Assembly (NCBI RefSeq): GCF_003952505.1
Contig: NZ_CP034450.1
Span: 3,348,001 to 3,412,000, forward strand
Source of the DNA: Mesorhizobium sp. M4B.F.Ca.ET.058.02.1.1
Lineage (GTDB): Bacteria > Pseudomonadota > Alphaproteobacteria > Rhizobiales > Rhizobiaceae
Length of the DNA stretch: 64,000 bases
Reading direction: 5' to 3'
Part shown: piece after piece, positions 8,707 through 17,104 of the stretch
How the letters are laid out: every line of letters starts with the position of its first letter
Numbering within the stretch: position 1 is the first letter of the stretch
Translations under genes and position numbers: made by a program
The notes under the pieces: generated by a model
What the model was told of the DNA's origin: nothing
The model's input: only the letters and a program-made list of their open reading frames with translations
Database searches by the model: none

Positions 8707-10113
8707 TCAGGCCAACTCGGCGAACAGGCTATTGTAGCCCGTCCTTGTGATTCGTACCTCGATAATGTCACCGATTTCGCCGGCCTTTTCATCAACAATA
8801 ACCGGCTGCAGCCAGGGCGAGCGGCCGACCTTCTGGCCGGCCTGGCGGCCCGGCTTCTCGATCAGCGTATCGATGGTCCTGCCGACAAGGCTCGCGCCGA
8901 AACCCTGCTGCTGCTCCAGGAGTAGCGCCTGCAGGCGCTGCAGGCGCTCGTCCTTGACGGATTCCGGCAGGTGGCCGGCCATTTCGGCGCCTGGCGTGCC
9001 TGGACGCGGCGAATATTTGAATGAGAAGGCCGAGGCATAGTTGACCTCGCGCACCAGCTGCATGGTCGCTTCGAAATCGGCTTCCGTCTCGCCGGGAAAG
9101 CCGACGATGAAATCGCCGGACATGGCGATGTCGCCGCGCGCGGCGCGGATGCGATCGATGAGCGCCAGATAGTCGCGCGCCGTATGCCTGCGGTTCATCG
9201 CCTTCAGGATGCGGTCCGAACCCGACTGCACCGGCAGATGCAGATAGGGCATCAGCGCCGGCAGGTCTCGGTGGGCGGCGATCAATTCATCATCCATGTC
9301 GCGCGGATGGCTGGTGGTGTAGCGCAACCGCGCCAGGCCAGGAATCTCGGCCAACCTAGACAGCAGGCGGCCAAGCCCCCACTCCTCGCCGCCTTCGCCC
9401 TCGCCGTGCCAGGCGTTGACGTTCTGGCCAAGCAGCGTCACTTCACGCACGCCGGCTTCCGCCAGGCGCTCGGCCTCGGCGACGATCTGCGCCACCGGCC
9501 GCGAGACTTCCGAGCCGCGCGTGTAGGGCACGACGCAGAAGGTGCAGAACTTGTCGCAACCTTCCTGCACCGTGAGAAAGGCGGTGACGCCGCGCTTGGC
9601 GACCTCGGCGCGCTTCGGCTGCGGCAGGTGCTCGAACTTGTCCTCGACGGCATAGTCGGTCTCGACGATCTTCTCGCCGCCACGCACCCTTGCCAACACG
9701 TCGGGCAGCCGGTGGTAGGTCTGCGGACCGATGACCAGATCGACGGCCGGCGCGCGGCGGATGATCTCGGCGCCTTCGGCCTGCGCCACGCAGCCGGCGA
9801 CGCCGATCAGCAGCTCACGTCCCATCCCGGCCCGTTCAGCTTTCATGTCGCGAATGCGGCCAAGCTCGGAATAGACTTTTTCCGCCGCCTTTTCCCGGAT
9901 GTGGCAGGTGTTGAGCAGGACCAGGTCGGCATCATCGACAATATCGGTCGCGACATAGCCGTCCGTCGCCAGCGCATCGGCCATGCGCTGCGAGTCGTAG
10001 ACATTCATCTGACAGCCATAGGTCTTGACGAAGACTTTCTTCGTCGCAGCAGGCGCCGCCAGGCTGTCGGGCGCGATGCCGATATCGTTCCGTTCTGTCG
10101 TGTTCAGGTCCAT
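8707..10113 (-). CDS. miaB: tRNA-2-methylthio-N6-dimethylallyladenosine synthase MiaB
   Basis: 468 aa radical-SAM methylthiotransferase acting on i6A37 of tRNAs. The N-terminal UPF0004 domain contains [13 protein letters not shown] and the second cluster cysteines ([20 protein letters not shown]). The radical-SAM motif CDKFCTFC follows, and a C-terminal TRAM domain ends [15 protein letters not shown]. The frame is open to a TTG at 10143, but ATG 10113 ([10 protein letters not shown]) is the likelier start. It heads the miaB-ybeZ-ybeY-ybeX series, 85 nt after the olsA stop. Confidence 0.95.
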   Translation of the reverse strand: MDLNTTERNDIGIAPDSLAAPAATKKVFVKTYGCQMNVYDSQRMADALATDGYVATDIVDDADLVLLNTCHIREKAAEKVYSELGRIRDMKAERAGMGRELLIGVAGCVAQAEGAEIIRRAPAVDLVIGPQTYHRLPDVLARVRGGEKIVETDYAVEDKFEHLPQPKRAEVAKRGVTAFLTVQEGCDKFCTFCVVPYTRGSEVSRPVAQIVAEAERLAEAGVREVTLLGQNVNAWHGEGEGGEEWGLGRLLSRLAEIPGLARLRYTTSHPRDMDDELIAAHRDLPALMPYLHLPVQSGSDRILKAMNRRHTARDYLALIDRIRAARGDIAMSGDFIVGFPGETEADFEATMQLVREVNYASAFSFKYSPRPGTPGAEMAGHLPESVKDERLQRLQALLLEQQQGFGASLVGRTIDTLIEKPGRQAGQKVGRSPWLQPVIVDEKAGEIGDIIEVRITRTGYNSLFAELA

Positions 10114-10198
10114 CGGGCGGCTTCTAACGCCTTTCGGTGACAAAAAACAGACGATTCTGCGCCGTGGCGCCGCGCCCCTCGAACGCGCAACGGCGGCG

Positions 10199-10999
10199 TC
10201 AGCGGCTCGGGCGTGGCTCGGCGAGCGCCGCCTGCACCATCTCGCGCACCCGGCTTTCCATCAGCCTTGCCGTCTCCTTGCGGTTCGAGCCCTTGGAAAA
10301 GGCGATCGGCTCGCCGAAATGCAGCTCGACATCGAGCGCGCCCTCGGCGAGCAGCACCTTGAGATGCGGCATCAGGTCCTCGTCGCCGATCCAGGCGGCG
10401 ATCGGCCGGTGGCGGCGTCCGAGCGGCACGCCATGCAGCCTGGTGTAGACGATCGCCACCGGCTGGATGAACACTGCCTCCGTCGCCCCTTCCGAAATCG
10501 CCATCGAGGCGGCGCCGAACAGCGTGCTCTTGAAGGGCAGCAGCAGATTGCCGTCGCCGGTCGAGCCCTCGGCGAACAGGACCATGGCGTCGCCATTGGC
10601 CATGCGGCTGGCGATTTCGCTGGCCTGGTCGCCCGAGCTGCGCTTGCGCTCGCGCTCGATGAAGACGGTGCGCTGCAGCTTCGAAAGCATGCCGATCATC
10701 GGCCAGTTCGCCATGTCGGCGCGGGCGATGAACTTCACGTCGACCCTGGAGCCGAGCACCATGATGTCGGTCCAGGAGATGTGGTTGGACGCGACCAGCA
10801 GTGGGCGCCTGGCCGACAGCGCGCCCTTGACGTGGATGCGCAGGCCGAGCGCCCTGGCGATCATCCGGTGCCAGATCTTGAGGATGAGGGTTTCCGGCCA
10901 CAGCCCGGTCTTCATCGACAGGATCTGCAGCGGCACCAGGACCAGAGAGCCGGCGACGACGAGGCTAAGCGCCAGGAAAATCCTGATTTTCTTGATCAT
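10199..10999 (-). CDS. olsA: PlsC-family lysophospholipid acyltransferase, probably OlsA
   Basis: 266 aa with an N-terminal hydrophobic helix ([20 protein letters not shown]) and the PlsC signatures: NHISWTD (Asn72, His73, Asp78) and FAEGSTGDG (142-150). The family transfers an acyl chain to a lipid hydroxyl. In Sinorhizobium meliloti the acyltransferase next to miaB (SMc01116, recalled) is OlsA, the O-acyltransferase of ornithine-lipid synthesis. Position and sequence suggest the same here. The alternative is a general 1-acylglycerol-3-phosphate acyltransferase. The partner olsB is not in this window. It lies 27 nt downstream of rimI. Confidence 0.8.
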   Translation of the reverse strand: MIKKIRIFLALSLVVAGSLVLVPLQILSMKTGLWPETLILKIWHRMIARALGLRIHVKGALSARRPLLVASNHISWTDIMVLGSRVDVKFIARADMANWPMIGMLSKLQRTVFIERERKRSSGDQASEIASRMANGDAMVLFAEGSTGDGNLLLPFKSTLFGAASMAISEGATEAVFIQPVAIVYTRLHGVPLGRRHRPIAAWIGDEDLMPHLKVLLAEGALDVELHFGEPIAFSKGSNRKETARLMESRVREMVQAALAEPRPSR

Positions 11000-11026
11000 T
11001 CGCTCCGGCCCTGACCCGCGCCTTGG

Positions 11027-11521
11027 CTAGCGAAGATCGCGGCGCATGACAAGCGCGCCGGTCGGGCCGCGCTCGGGGGATCTGTAGTAGTTGGCGCGCT
11101 TGCCGACCTCGCGGAAGCCGAGGCGCCGATAGAGCGCGATGGCCGCGACATTGGTCTCGTCGACCTCGAGGAACAGCGCCTCGGCGCGTTGCGCGTGCAA
11201 TTCGCGCAGCAGCGCGTCCATCAATTGCCAGCCAAGCCCCTGGCGGCGGTGGGAGCGGGCGACGGCTACGGTGAGAATCTCGCCCTCGCCCGCCGCCAGC
11301 CGCGCCAGCACGAAGCCGACCGGCGGCTTGCCGCCCTGTCCGGTTTCGCGCGCGGCATAGCCGAACACGGTGTGCTGTTCGAGCAAAGCCGCGAACTCGC
11401 CGTCGGTCCACGGCCGCACAAAGTCCTCGTGATGCAGCGCCGAGATCGCCTCGCTGTCGGCAACTGTCAGCGGCTGAAGCGCATAGTCCCTACGGCGCGG
11501 CTGAAAGAAGGGAATGCGCAT
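11027..11521 (-). CDS. rimI: Ribosomal protein S18-alanine N-acetyltransferase RimI
   Basis: 164 aa GNAT acetyltransferase. The acetyl-CoA loop is RSHRRQGLGWQLM, followed by FLEVDETNVAAIALYRRLGF and a C-terminal YYRSPERGPTGALVM, all typical of RimI. Its ATG (11521) overlaps the tsaB stop by one base (TGATG), so translation is coupled to tsaB. The frame remains open 51 nt upstream, but that part is inside tsaB. The tsaB-rimI pairing is widespread. Other GNAT targets cannot be excluded from sequence alone. Confidence 0.9.
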   Translation of the reverse strand: MRIPFFQPRRRDYALQPLTVADSEAISALHHEDFVRPWTDGEFAALLEQHTVFGYAARETGQGGKPPVGFVLARLAAGEGEILTVAVARSHRRQGLGWQLMDALLRELHAQRAEALFLEVDETNVAAIALYRRLGFREVGKRANYYRSPERGPTGALVMRRDLR

Positions 11522-12258
11522 CAACTCTTTTTTCCTTCTGGACCATGATCTTGCCCAAAAACCGGGTTCCACTTTTTGGGATCATGGTCCTGTCTTGGAA
11601 GAATGAAGCCGGCCTGCGGCTTGGCATCGGCGCCGCGCAGATAGAGCGGTTTCGGCTTTTCGCCCGCGCCTTTTTCAGCGGCTAGGCGGGCATAGACCGC
11701 TATGTCGGCGGTGGCGCCGGTCGGGCCGATGTCGAAAGCGCGCCCGCCCGAGGCGGCGATCTCTTCCGCGGCTGTGCCGGCAAGCACAGCGGACGTCTCC
11801 ACCGCTATCGCAGTGGCTTGCGCAAGCGTGGCCACCACCGGACCGTAAGTCAATACTAACGCTTTGTCGAAGGCGGCGGCATGGATCTCCTCGCGCCCGG
11901 CGTCAAGGGCGGCAAGCACGGCGCGGCCGGGAAAGGATGCGGCCGCTTCCGCAGCCAGGGCTTCGAGCGTGGTCACGCCAATTGCCGGGATCTTCAGCGC
12001 CAGCGCCAGGCCGCGCGCCGTAGCGACGCCGACGCGCAGGCCGGTGAAGGAACCCGTGCCGACGGAGACGGCAATGGCGTCGAGGCCTGCGTAGCGGGTC
12101 TTCGCCGCTTTAAGCGCCGCGTCGATGACCGCCATCAGATGCTCGGCATGACCCTTGCCGAGGTCGAGCACCTGGCGGCCAAGCTCGCTCTCCGCCGCCG
12201 TGTCATAGACGCAGGCGGCGCAGAGAGTGGCGGCACAGTCGATGGCAAGCAGCTTCAT
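11521..12258 (-). CDS. tsaB: tRNA threonylcarbamoyladenosine biosynthesis protein TsaB
   Basis: 245 aa. TsaB is the non-catalytic partner of TsaD in t6A37 synthesis. Characteristic features are the start MKLLAIDCAATLCAACV, GKGHAEHLMAVID and the VGTGSFTGLRVGVATARGLA block (about residues 66-84). The last ~22 residues (from QDHDPKKWNPVFGQDH) are encoded by a palindromic repeat (11540-11590) and look like an acquired tail rather than family sequence. rimI follows with a 1-nt overlap. A 15-bp palindrome lies 84 nt upstream of the start. Confidence 0.93.
   Translation of the reverse strand: MKLLAIDCAATLCAACVYDTAAESELGRQVLDLGKGHAEHLMAVIDAALKAAKTRYAGLDAIAVSVGTGSFTGLRVGVATARGLALALKIPAIGVTTLEALAAEAAASFPGRAVLAALDAGREEIHAAAFDKALVLTYGPVVATLAQATAIAVETSAVLAGTAAEEIAASGGRAFDIGPTGATADIAVYARLAAEKGAGEKPKPLYLRGADAKPQAGFILPRQDHDPKKWNPVFGQDHGPEGKKS
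11540..11590. repeat. 51-bp palindromic repeat, copy A (in the tsaB 3' end)
   Basis: The ends GGACCATGATC and GATCATGGTCC are perfect inverted repeats of 11 bp around an A-rich/T-rich centre containing ACCGGGTTCC. Two relatives occur at 17050-17100 and 36146-36195 in the same orientation. This copy lies within the coding frame of tsaB and supplies its C-terminal codons. From memory, this type (GAGCATGATC...GATCATGCTC) is a very common dispersed intergenic element of Mesorhizobium and related rhizobia. Confidence 0.85.
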
Positions 12259-12342
12259 GGTGGCCAGTTAATGCCTTGGGTCGAAAAAACAATTCCCTGT
12301 GCCCAACACGGCCCGTCCCTGCAAGGGGCAAGCTCGACATTT

Positions 12343-12357
12343 GTTAAGCGGCTTAAC
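12343..12357. promoter_or_regulatory. 15-bp perfect palindrome upstream of tsaB
   Basis: GTTAAGC-G-GCTTAAC is a perfect 7-bp-arm palindrome in the 156-bp gap between tsaB and the DUF1513 gene. It could be an operator for tsaB or simply a short hairpin. No regulator family is recognised from it. Confidence 0.3.
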
Positions 12358-12414
12358 CTCGGCCGGCCGGAAAATGATCCTATTGAGGACAGCGCCGACC
12401 AGGGGTCTTGAGAT

Positions 12415-13530
12415 TCAGGCCGCCTGCTCGATGCGCAGCATGTGGTTGTCCCAGATATAGTCGGGCTCGGAGCGCATCGTGCCATTGCCCTCGACGATCT
12501 CCCCGGTGCCGGTCGTGGCCATGAAGCCCGAACCGTCAGGCGCCAGGCCGCAGACCTCGACCAGCGCCCTGGTGGCGACGATGCGGCCGCTGGCGGCGTC
12601 AATGACGGCGAGCGAATTGCCCTCCGGCGATGTGACGGCGACGGTGCCGGCGGCCGGATTGGCGGCGACCGAGCCGATATAGTTGCGGAAGCCCGCGAGC
12701 ACATCCTGCGGCACGTCGAGCAACTGTAGGTCCTTGCCGCGCGCCGCGCGACCGATCAGCAGCGGCCGGTCGGTCGCCGGGCCGCGATACTGGCAGCCGA
12801 ACCAGACCGTGCCGGACTGGTCGCAATCCATGTGCCGGATAGACAGCTGGTGCAGCGCCGAGGGCAATTCGTGCTTTTCGATCAGATCGCCGGTGATGCG
12901 GTCGACCAGAACGTAGGACGGCTTCATGGTGGCGATGTTGAGCTCGGCGCGGCCGTAATCCGGATGGGTCTCGATGCCGCCATTGGCGACCGCGATCGTC
13001 CGGCCATCGCCGAGCAAATGCAACTCATGCGGCCCCATGCCGTAGGTCGGGAATTCGCCAACGCGCCCGAAACCTGAGCGCGCGTCATAGACGCCGACGA
13101 CGCCGGCGGCGTTGTCGAAGTCATTCTCGGTGGCATAGAGCAGCGCGCCGTCGGTCGAGAAGACGCCGTGGCCGAAGAAATGTCGTCCGGTGACGCTTGC
13201 GATGGTCAGCGGCTTGTCGCGACGGGTGTGATCGAAAACCACGGCAAAGGTGCCGGGCTGCCGGGCAAAGACCACGGACCGCTTCGAGATCGGATCGAAG
13301 GTGACATCGTGGCCACGGTCGGGCAGATCGATCGCATGCAGCACATTGCCTGCCTCGGACAGCACGGCGGCGCCATAGCTGCCGTCGCGCTTGACGAAGG
13401 CGGTGGCGAAGACCGCGTCGGCATCAAGCGTCTTTGCCCAGGCCCGCGGCGCCATCCCGGCGATGAAGCCGGCGCCGGCGGCCCGCAGGAAATCGCGGCG
13501 GTCGATCAGCGGCGTGCGGGGCAAGATCAT
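12415..13530 (-). CDS. DUF1513 protein, Tat-exported, beta-propeller-like
   Basis: 371 aa. The N-terminus carries a twin-arginine signal (RRDFLRAAGAGFIAGMAPRA, Arg11-Arg12) ending near AWA, so the protein is exported folded to the periplasm. The body has propeller-like repeats (FDPISKRSVVFARQPGTFAV, YGMGPHELHLLGDGRTIAVA, IDAASGRIVATRALVEVCGL) typical of DUF1513. It is the last gene of the iron block, 3 nt after the preceding imelysin stop. DUF1513 proteins regularly accompany imelysin and DUF1111 genes. The biochemical role is not established; iron or redox handling is inferred from context. Confidence 0.85.
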   Translation of the reverse strand: MILPRTPLIDRRDFLRAAGAGFIAGMAPRAWAKTLDADAVFATAFVKRDGSYGAAVLSEAGNVLHAIDLPDRGHDVTFDPISKRSVVFARQPGTFAVVFDHTRRDKPLTIASVTGRHFFGHGVFSTDGALLYATENDFDNAAGVVGVYDARSGFGRVGEFPTYGMGPHELHLLGDGRTIAVANGGIETHPDYGRAELNIATMKPSYVLVDRITGDLIEKHELPSALHQLSIRHMDCDQSGTVWFGCQYRGPATDRPLLIGRAARGKDLQLLDVPQDVLAGFRNYIGSVAANPAAGTVAVTSPEGNSLAVIDAASGRIVATRALVEVCGLAPDGSGFMATTGTGEIVEGNGTMRSEPDYIWDNHMLRIEQAA

Positions 13531-13533
13531 CGC

Positions 13534-14613
13534 TCAGTCCCCATCCAGCGAGGAGAAGCCGGCGGTCAGGCCGAATTCGGCGGTCAGCCTAGTGCCGATC
13601 AAGGTCGTCAGGCTCGAGGTGATCAGCGCGAAATGATCAAGCTTGTCTCGCAGCTCCGGATCGGCGAGCGCCTTGTCGATCGGACCGGTGACGGATTTGG
13701 CGGTCGCAACACCATTGGCGAGCTGGATGTGGATGGACTCGGCCATCCATTGCGCATCGGCCGGAAGCGCATCGCCAAGCTTCGAAGCCACGAACAGCGC
13801 ATCGATACCGGAGAGATTGCCGGCCAGGGAATTCGTCGTGTTTTGCGAGCGCCAATAGATCGCCTGCCTGGGCTTGTCGCCGTCCGGCTTGCCGCCCAGG
13901 AACCCTTTGAGGCGCACGTCGCGGACCATCTCCAGCTCGTTGATGAAGACGCCGACCAGCTCGGTCACCGCTTCGGTGCCGTCGCGGTAGAGCGCGTTCT
14001 GCGGTCCCGGGTTGGCCCAGAGCGCGGCAAATCCGTCCGGCTTCTTCCACGCCACATCAACCTCGGCGGCCATCGTTTCGATATTGCCGGCGACGGCCGC
14101 GCCGTAGCCGCAGCGATAGGGATCGTCCTTGCCGGCAAGGGCGTCGGCGCCGTCGCCGTAAAGCACGAACTCGAGCGCGCCGAGCCCTTGCATGGCGACG
14201 CTCTTGTCCGCCAGTTGCGCCGGATCGGTGGCGGTCGGGTCCTTGCCGGCCAATGCCGCCTGCACCTGCTTCAGGCCGATACCCTTGCGGTCCGGCCAGT
14301 AGAGCATGCGCTCCAGCCGGTTGTTCTCCTTGATCGGCCCGAAAGCGATGATTTCAGCCGATGACCAGGCCTCGACCGTGGCCGAGAACTCGACACGCGC
14401 CGCCTCGAGGCTGCCTTGCGACGGCGCATTGCACAGCGTCCGCATGGCCTTGGTCAAGCTGCCGGCATGGTCGTGCAGGCTGGCATAGGCAGGGCGGATA
14501 AAGCCATCGATCGCCCGCTGGATGACAGCGGAAGCCTTCACCTCAGCCGATGCCGGGGAAACGCCAAACAGCGCCAGGGGAAAGAGGAGAGCAAACGCAA
14601 GACGCTTCGACAT
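13534..14613 (-). CDS. Imelysin-family periplasmic protein lacking the GxHxxE histidine
   Basis: 359 aa with a Sec signal peptide (MSKRLAFALLFPLALFGVSPASA). The remainder is a helical imelysin (M75-type) fold. Where the large paralogue upstream has GYHAIEFLLWG, this protein has GLGALEFVLYG, so the His of the GxHxxE motif is replaced and only the Glu remains. Its ATG (14613) overlaps the stop of the DUF1111 gene by one base (TGATG). It probably acts in the periplasm together with the di-heme enzyme and the DUF1513 protein; the substrate is unknown. The frame is open upstream to 14709, but that part has no signal-peptide character. Confidence 0.85.
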   Translation of the reverse strand: MSKRLAFALLFPLALFGVSPASAEVKASAVIQRAIDGFIRPAYASLHDHAGSLTKAMRTLCNAPSQGSLEAARVEFSATVEAWSSAEIIAFGPIKENNRLERMLYWPDRKGIGLKQVQAALAGKDPTATDPAQLADKSVAMQGLGALEFVLYGDGADALAGKDDPYRCGYGAAVAGNIETMAAEVDVAWKKPDGFAALWANPGPQNALYRDGTEAVTELVGVFINELEMVRDVRLKGFLGGKPDGDKPRQAIYWRSQNTTNSLAGNLSGIDALFVASKLGDALPADAQWMAESIHIQLANGVATAKSVTGPIDKALADPELRDKLDHFALITSSLTTLIGTRLTAEFGLTAGFSSLDGD

Positions 14614-16220
14614 CACAGGGACTCCAGGAATTTGACCAGCGCATCGCGATCGGCAGCATCGGCGGCGGCAAAGCGGTCGCGCGCCTTCTGCCCCTCGCCG
14701 CCATGCCACAGGATCGCCTCGGCGAGGGTGCGGGCGCGCCCGTCATGCAGGAAGAACATATTGCCGTTGACCGTCCCGGTCAGGCCGATGCCCCACAGCG
14801 GCGGCGTGCGCCATTCGCTGCCGGTCGCGTCGCCGACAGACTGTCCATCGGCGAGGCCCGGCCCCATGTCATGCAGCAGGAAGTCGGAATAGGGCCAGAT
14901 CAACTGGAAGGCCTGCGCCTTGTTGGGCGTGCCGCGCAAGGTGACGAATTTCGGCGTATGGCAGGAAATGCAGCCCATCTCGTAGAACTGCTTCTTGCCT
15001 GCCAGCACCTGGCGGTTATCGATGTCACGCCGGGCCGGCACGGCAAGGTTCTGCGAATAGAAGGTGACGAGATCCATGACCGGCGGCGGCGCCTCGACCG
15101 GGCCGAGCCGCTGCTGCACGCCGTTCGGCATGGCAAGGCAGGCCTTTTCGGCCTCCGTGCAGTCGCCCCAATGTTTCGGCGCCTCCGGCGTCGAGATGCC
15201 GATGTCGCCGGCAAAGGCCTCCGCCGCCTGCTCGCGGATCGACGCGGTCTGCGCCTTCCAGCCGAAGCGGCCCAAAGTCACCTCGCCGCTCAACTCATCA
15301 CGCACAATATTCGGCCGACCGAAGATGCCGTCGCCGTCGCGATCGTCCGGATCGACATGGGCGAGGATGTCGGCGGGCGCGATCTGCTCGATCAGGCCAA
15401 GGCCGATCATCGGCGGCGTCAGCCGCGGCGACAGCGTGGTGCGCGGATCGAGCGGACCATACGCCAGCCCTTCGACGGAATAGCTCGGCTTGCGCAGCGA
15501 GACGACGGAGCCGTCGGCGAGCGTCACTTTCTCTTCCTGGTAGCCAACGCGCATGCGGCCTTCGCCCTTGAGGCCAGGAACCGCCAGCTCCTGCAATTGC
15601 GAGCCGTAGACCGGATCGGGGAAGTTCAGCAGCTTGTGACCGGCAAGCTCGGCTTTCTCTTGCTCGCTGCTTGCATCGCGCGCCAGGCGCAGGAACATCG
15701 AGGTGGCGCCGGCGCCACCTGCCGGCGGGCGGCCGCGGCCGTCCTTCAGATGGCAATTCTGGCAGGCGCGCTCGTTGAACAGCGGCCCAAGACCGTCCGA
15801 TGCCTGCGTCGAGGACGGCGAGGAGACCCAGTTCTTGCGGAAAAGCGCATTGCCGAGCTTGAAGTTGCCCTCCTCCTCGAAGGTGATGTTGGCGGCGGGC
15901 TGGGAGAAGGCGTCGCGGCTGACGTCCTTGCGCGAGGTGCCGGCGCCACCCTGTATCAGCTCGAATGACTCGGGTTTGGAGAAGTCCGCGGTTGGCCTGG
16001 TGACGGCGATGACGCGCGCCAGGTCCTTTGGCGTCAGATCGCTGCGCGTGGCGGCAAGGTCTGCGGGCAGCGGGTCTCCAGCCAGCGCTGAAGCGGTGGC
16101 CATCACGGAAATGAGAGAAAGCCCGCGAACCAGCCAGGCCAGCGAGCTTTCCCTGGAAGGCGAGGAAGGCGAGCCTTCGGCCCGCCGCGAGCGGCGCAGG
16201 AAATCTAGGCGGCGCCGCAT
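14613..16220 (-). CDS. Di-heme c-type oxidoreductase, DUF1111 ('thiol oxidoreductase') family
   Basis: 535 aa. A basic N-terminus followed by a hydrophobic stretch (LAWLVRGLSLISVMATASALA) acts as an export signal. Two haem-c motifs are visible: CQNCH (153-157) and CISCH (417-421). Other family features are DPDDRDGDGIFGRPN (a possible Ca-binding stretch) and FFLHDGRARTLAEAILWHGGEG near the C-terminus, reminiscent of MauG/cytochrome c peroxidase. The database label 'thiol oxidoreductase' is not a demonstrated activity. It lies 12 nt after bfr and is coupled to the following imelysin. A periplasmic redox step on iron is a reasonable inference. Confidence 0.88.
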   Translation of the reverse strand: MRRRLDFLRRSRRAEGSPSSPSRESSLAWLVRGLSLISVMATASALAGDPLPADLAATRSDLTPKDLARVIAVTRPTADFSKPESFELIQGGAGTSRKDVSRDAFSQPAANITFEEEGNFKLGNALFRKNWVSSPSSTQASDGLGPLFNERACQNCHLKDGRGRPPAGGAGATSMFLRLARDASSEQEKAELAGHKLLNFPDPVYGSQLQELAVPGLKGEGRMRVGYQEEKVTLADGSVVSLRKPSYSVEGLAYGPLDPRTTLSPRLTPPMIGLGLIEQIAPADILAHVDPDDRDGDGIFGRPNIVRDELSGEVTLGRFGWKAQTASIREQAAEAFAGDIGISTPEAPKHWGDCTEAEKACLAMPNGVQQRLGPVEAPPPVMDLVTFYSQNLAVPARRDIDNRQVLAGKKQFYEMGCISCHTPKFVTLRGTPNKAQAFQLIWPYSDFLLHDMGPGLADGQSVGDATGSEWRTPPLWGIGLTGTVNGNMFFLHDGRARTLAEAILWHGGEGQKARDRFAAADAADRDALVKFLESL

Positions 16221-16232
16221 TCCCGCATGTCC

Positions 16233-16718
16233 TTACTCCGCCTCGTTGGCCGAGTCGGCATTGAGCTGGCCGTATTTCTCCTCGCCGATCGAGGCGAGCA
16301 GGTCGAGCTGCGTCTCGAGGAAGTCGATGTGACCTTCCTCGTCGGCAAGCAGTTCCTCGAACAGTTTCATCGACACGTAGTCGCCGGCCTCCTGGCAGAT
16401 CTCGCGCGAGCGCTTATAGGCGGTGCGCGCGTCATACTCGCCGGCAAGATCGGATTCGAGCACTTCCTTCACGTTCTGGCCGATGCGCAGCGGCGCCACG
16501 GACTGCAGGTTCGGATGCCCCTCAAGGAAGATGATGCGGGCAACGAGCCGGTCTGCATGCTGCATTTCCTCGATCGATTCCGCCCGTTCCTTCTTCGCCA
16601 GCTTGGTGTAGCCCCAGTCTTCGAGCAGGCGATAGTGGACCCAGTACTGATTGACGGCCCCCAGCTCCAGAAACAGGGCCTCGTTAAGCCGCTCGATGAC
16701 CTGCGGTTCGCCTTTCAT
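16233..16718 (-). CDS. bfr: Bacterioferritin
   Basis: 161 aa. Bfr oxidises and stores iron in a haem-containing 24-mer. All diiron ferroxidase ligands are present: Glu18, Glu51, His54, Glu94, Glu127 and His130, plus Tyr25. The haem ligand Met52 is in EEMQH. It is typical in length. ATG 16718 has a GGGAGC ribosome-binding site. The 5' end overlaps the 3' end of bfd by 35 nt in another frame, so the two are transcribed together. It sits in the middle of the periplasmic imelysin/DUF1111 cluster, linking iron acquisition to storage. Confidence 0.96.
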   Translation of the reverse strand: MKGEPQVIERLNEALFLELGAVNQYWVHYRLLEDWGYTKLAKKERAESIEEMQHADRLVARIIFLEGHPNLQSVAPLRIGQNVKEVLESDLAGEYDARTAYKRSREICQEAGDYVSMKLFEELLADEEGHIDFLETQLDLLASIGEEKYGQLNADSANEAE

Positions 16719-16995
16719 GGGTTCTGCTCCCGTATTGGCCGCGCAAGCCTCTGACGCGGTCCAGGTGTGAAACGATGTCGGCGCCGCTCGCCTCAGAGCG
16801 GGCGTGGTAGTGCTCGGTGACCCGAATGATCGTTTCCACCACATTTGGGAAGCAGCCGCAACAGCGACCGCGCTTGCGCATGGCATGATAGACCTTGGCC
16901 GGCACGATGAGCTGCCAGGGATCCTCATCCAGCAGCCCTACGATCGTCTGCTCGATCTCCTTCTCGGTGATGATGTTGCAATGGCAGATCAGCAT
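16684..16995 (-). CDS. bfd: Bacterioferritin-associated ferredoxin (Bfd-like)
   Basis: 103 aa, starting [18 protein letters not shown]. The [2Fe-2S] ligands fit Bfd: Cys4, Cys6, Cys45 and Cys48 ([16 protein letters not shown]); an extra Cys46 is present. Bfd reduces the bacterioferritin core to release iron. The C-terminal third (after about residue 70) is poorly conserved in type, basic, and overlaps the start of bfr by 35 nt, so the frame may simply have run on into bfr. The 109-nt gap to the upstream imelysin is largely filled by repeat copy B. Confidence 0.9.
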   Translation of the reverse strand: MLICHCNIITEKEIEQTIVGLLDEDPWQLIVPAKVYHAMRKRGRCCGCFPNVVETIIRVTEHYHARSEASGADIVSHLDRVRGLRGQYGSRTHERRTAGHRAA

Positions 16996-17049
16996 TCACT
17001 TGCCCTGGCTGACGGCGCCGCTCCGGCGCCGTTTGGCTTGTTTCTCATT

Positions 17050-17100
17050 CGAGCACGATCTTGTCCAAAAATCGGCTTCCACTTTTTGGGAGTATGCTCG
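17050..17100. repeat. 51-bp palindromic repeat, copy B (after the imelysin gene)
   Basis: The ends CGAGCA...TGCTCG are inverted; the interior CTTGTCCAAAAATCGG / CCACTTTTTGGG matches copies A and C. It lies 4 nt after the stop codon of the large imelysin gene and 54 nt before bfd, in the same orientation as the other copies relative to transcription. It may fold in the intergenic mRNA and set different levels of the genes either side. Confidence 0.85.
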
Positions 17101-17104
17101 CGCC

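Noticed and set aside
10114..10143. TTG start giving MiaB ten extra residues
   Set aside because: An ATG at 10113 is available and the extra residues are not family-like.
17050..17100. Reading the palindrome as an intrinsic terminator of the imelysin gene
   Set aside because: The same sequence occurs at two other gene ends and lacks a terminal U-run; it is better called a dispersed repeat.
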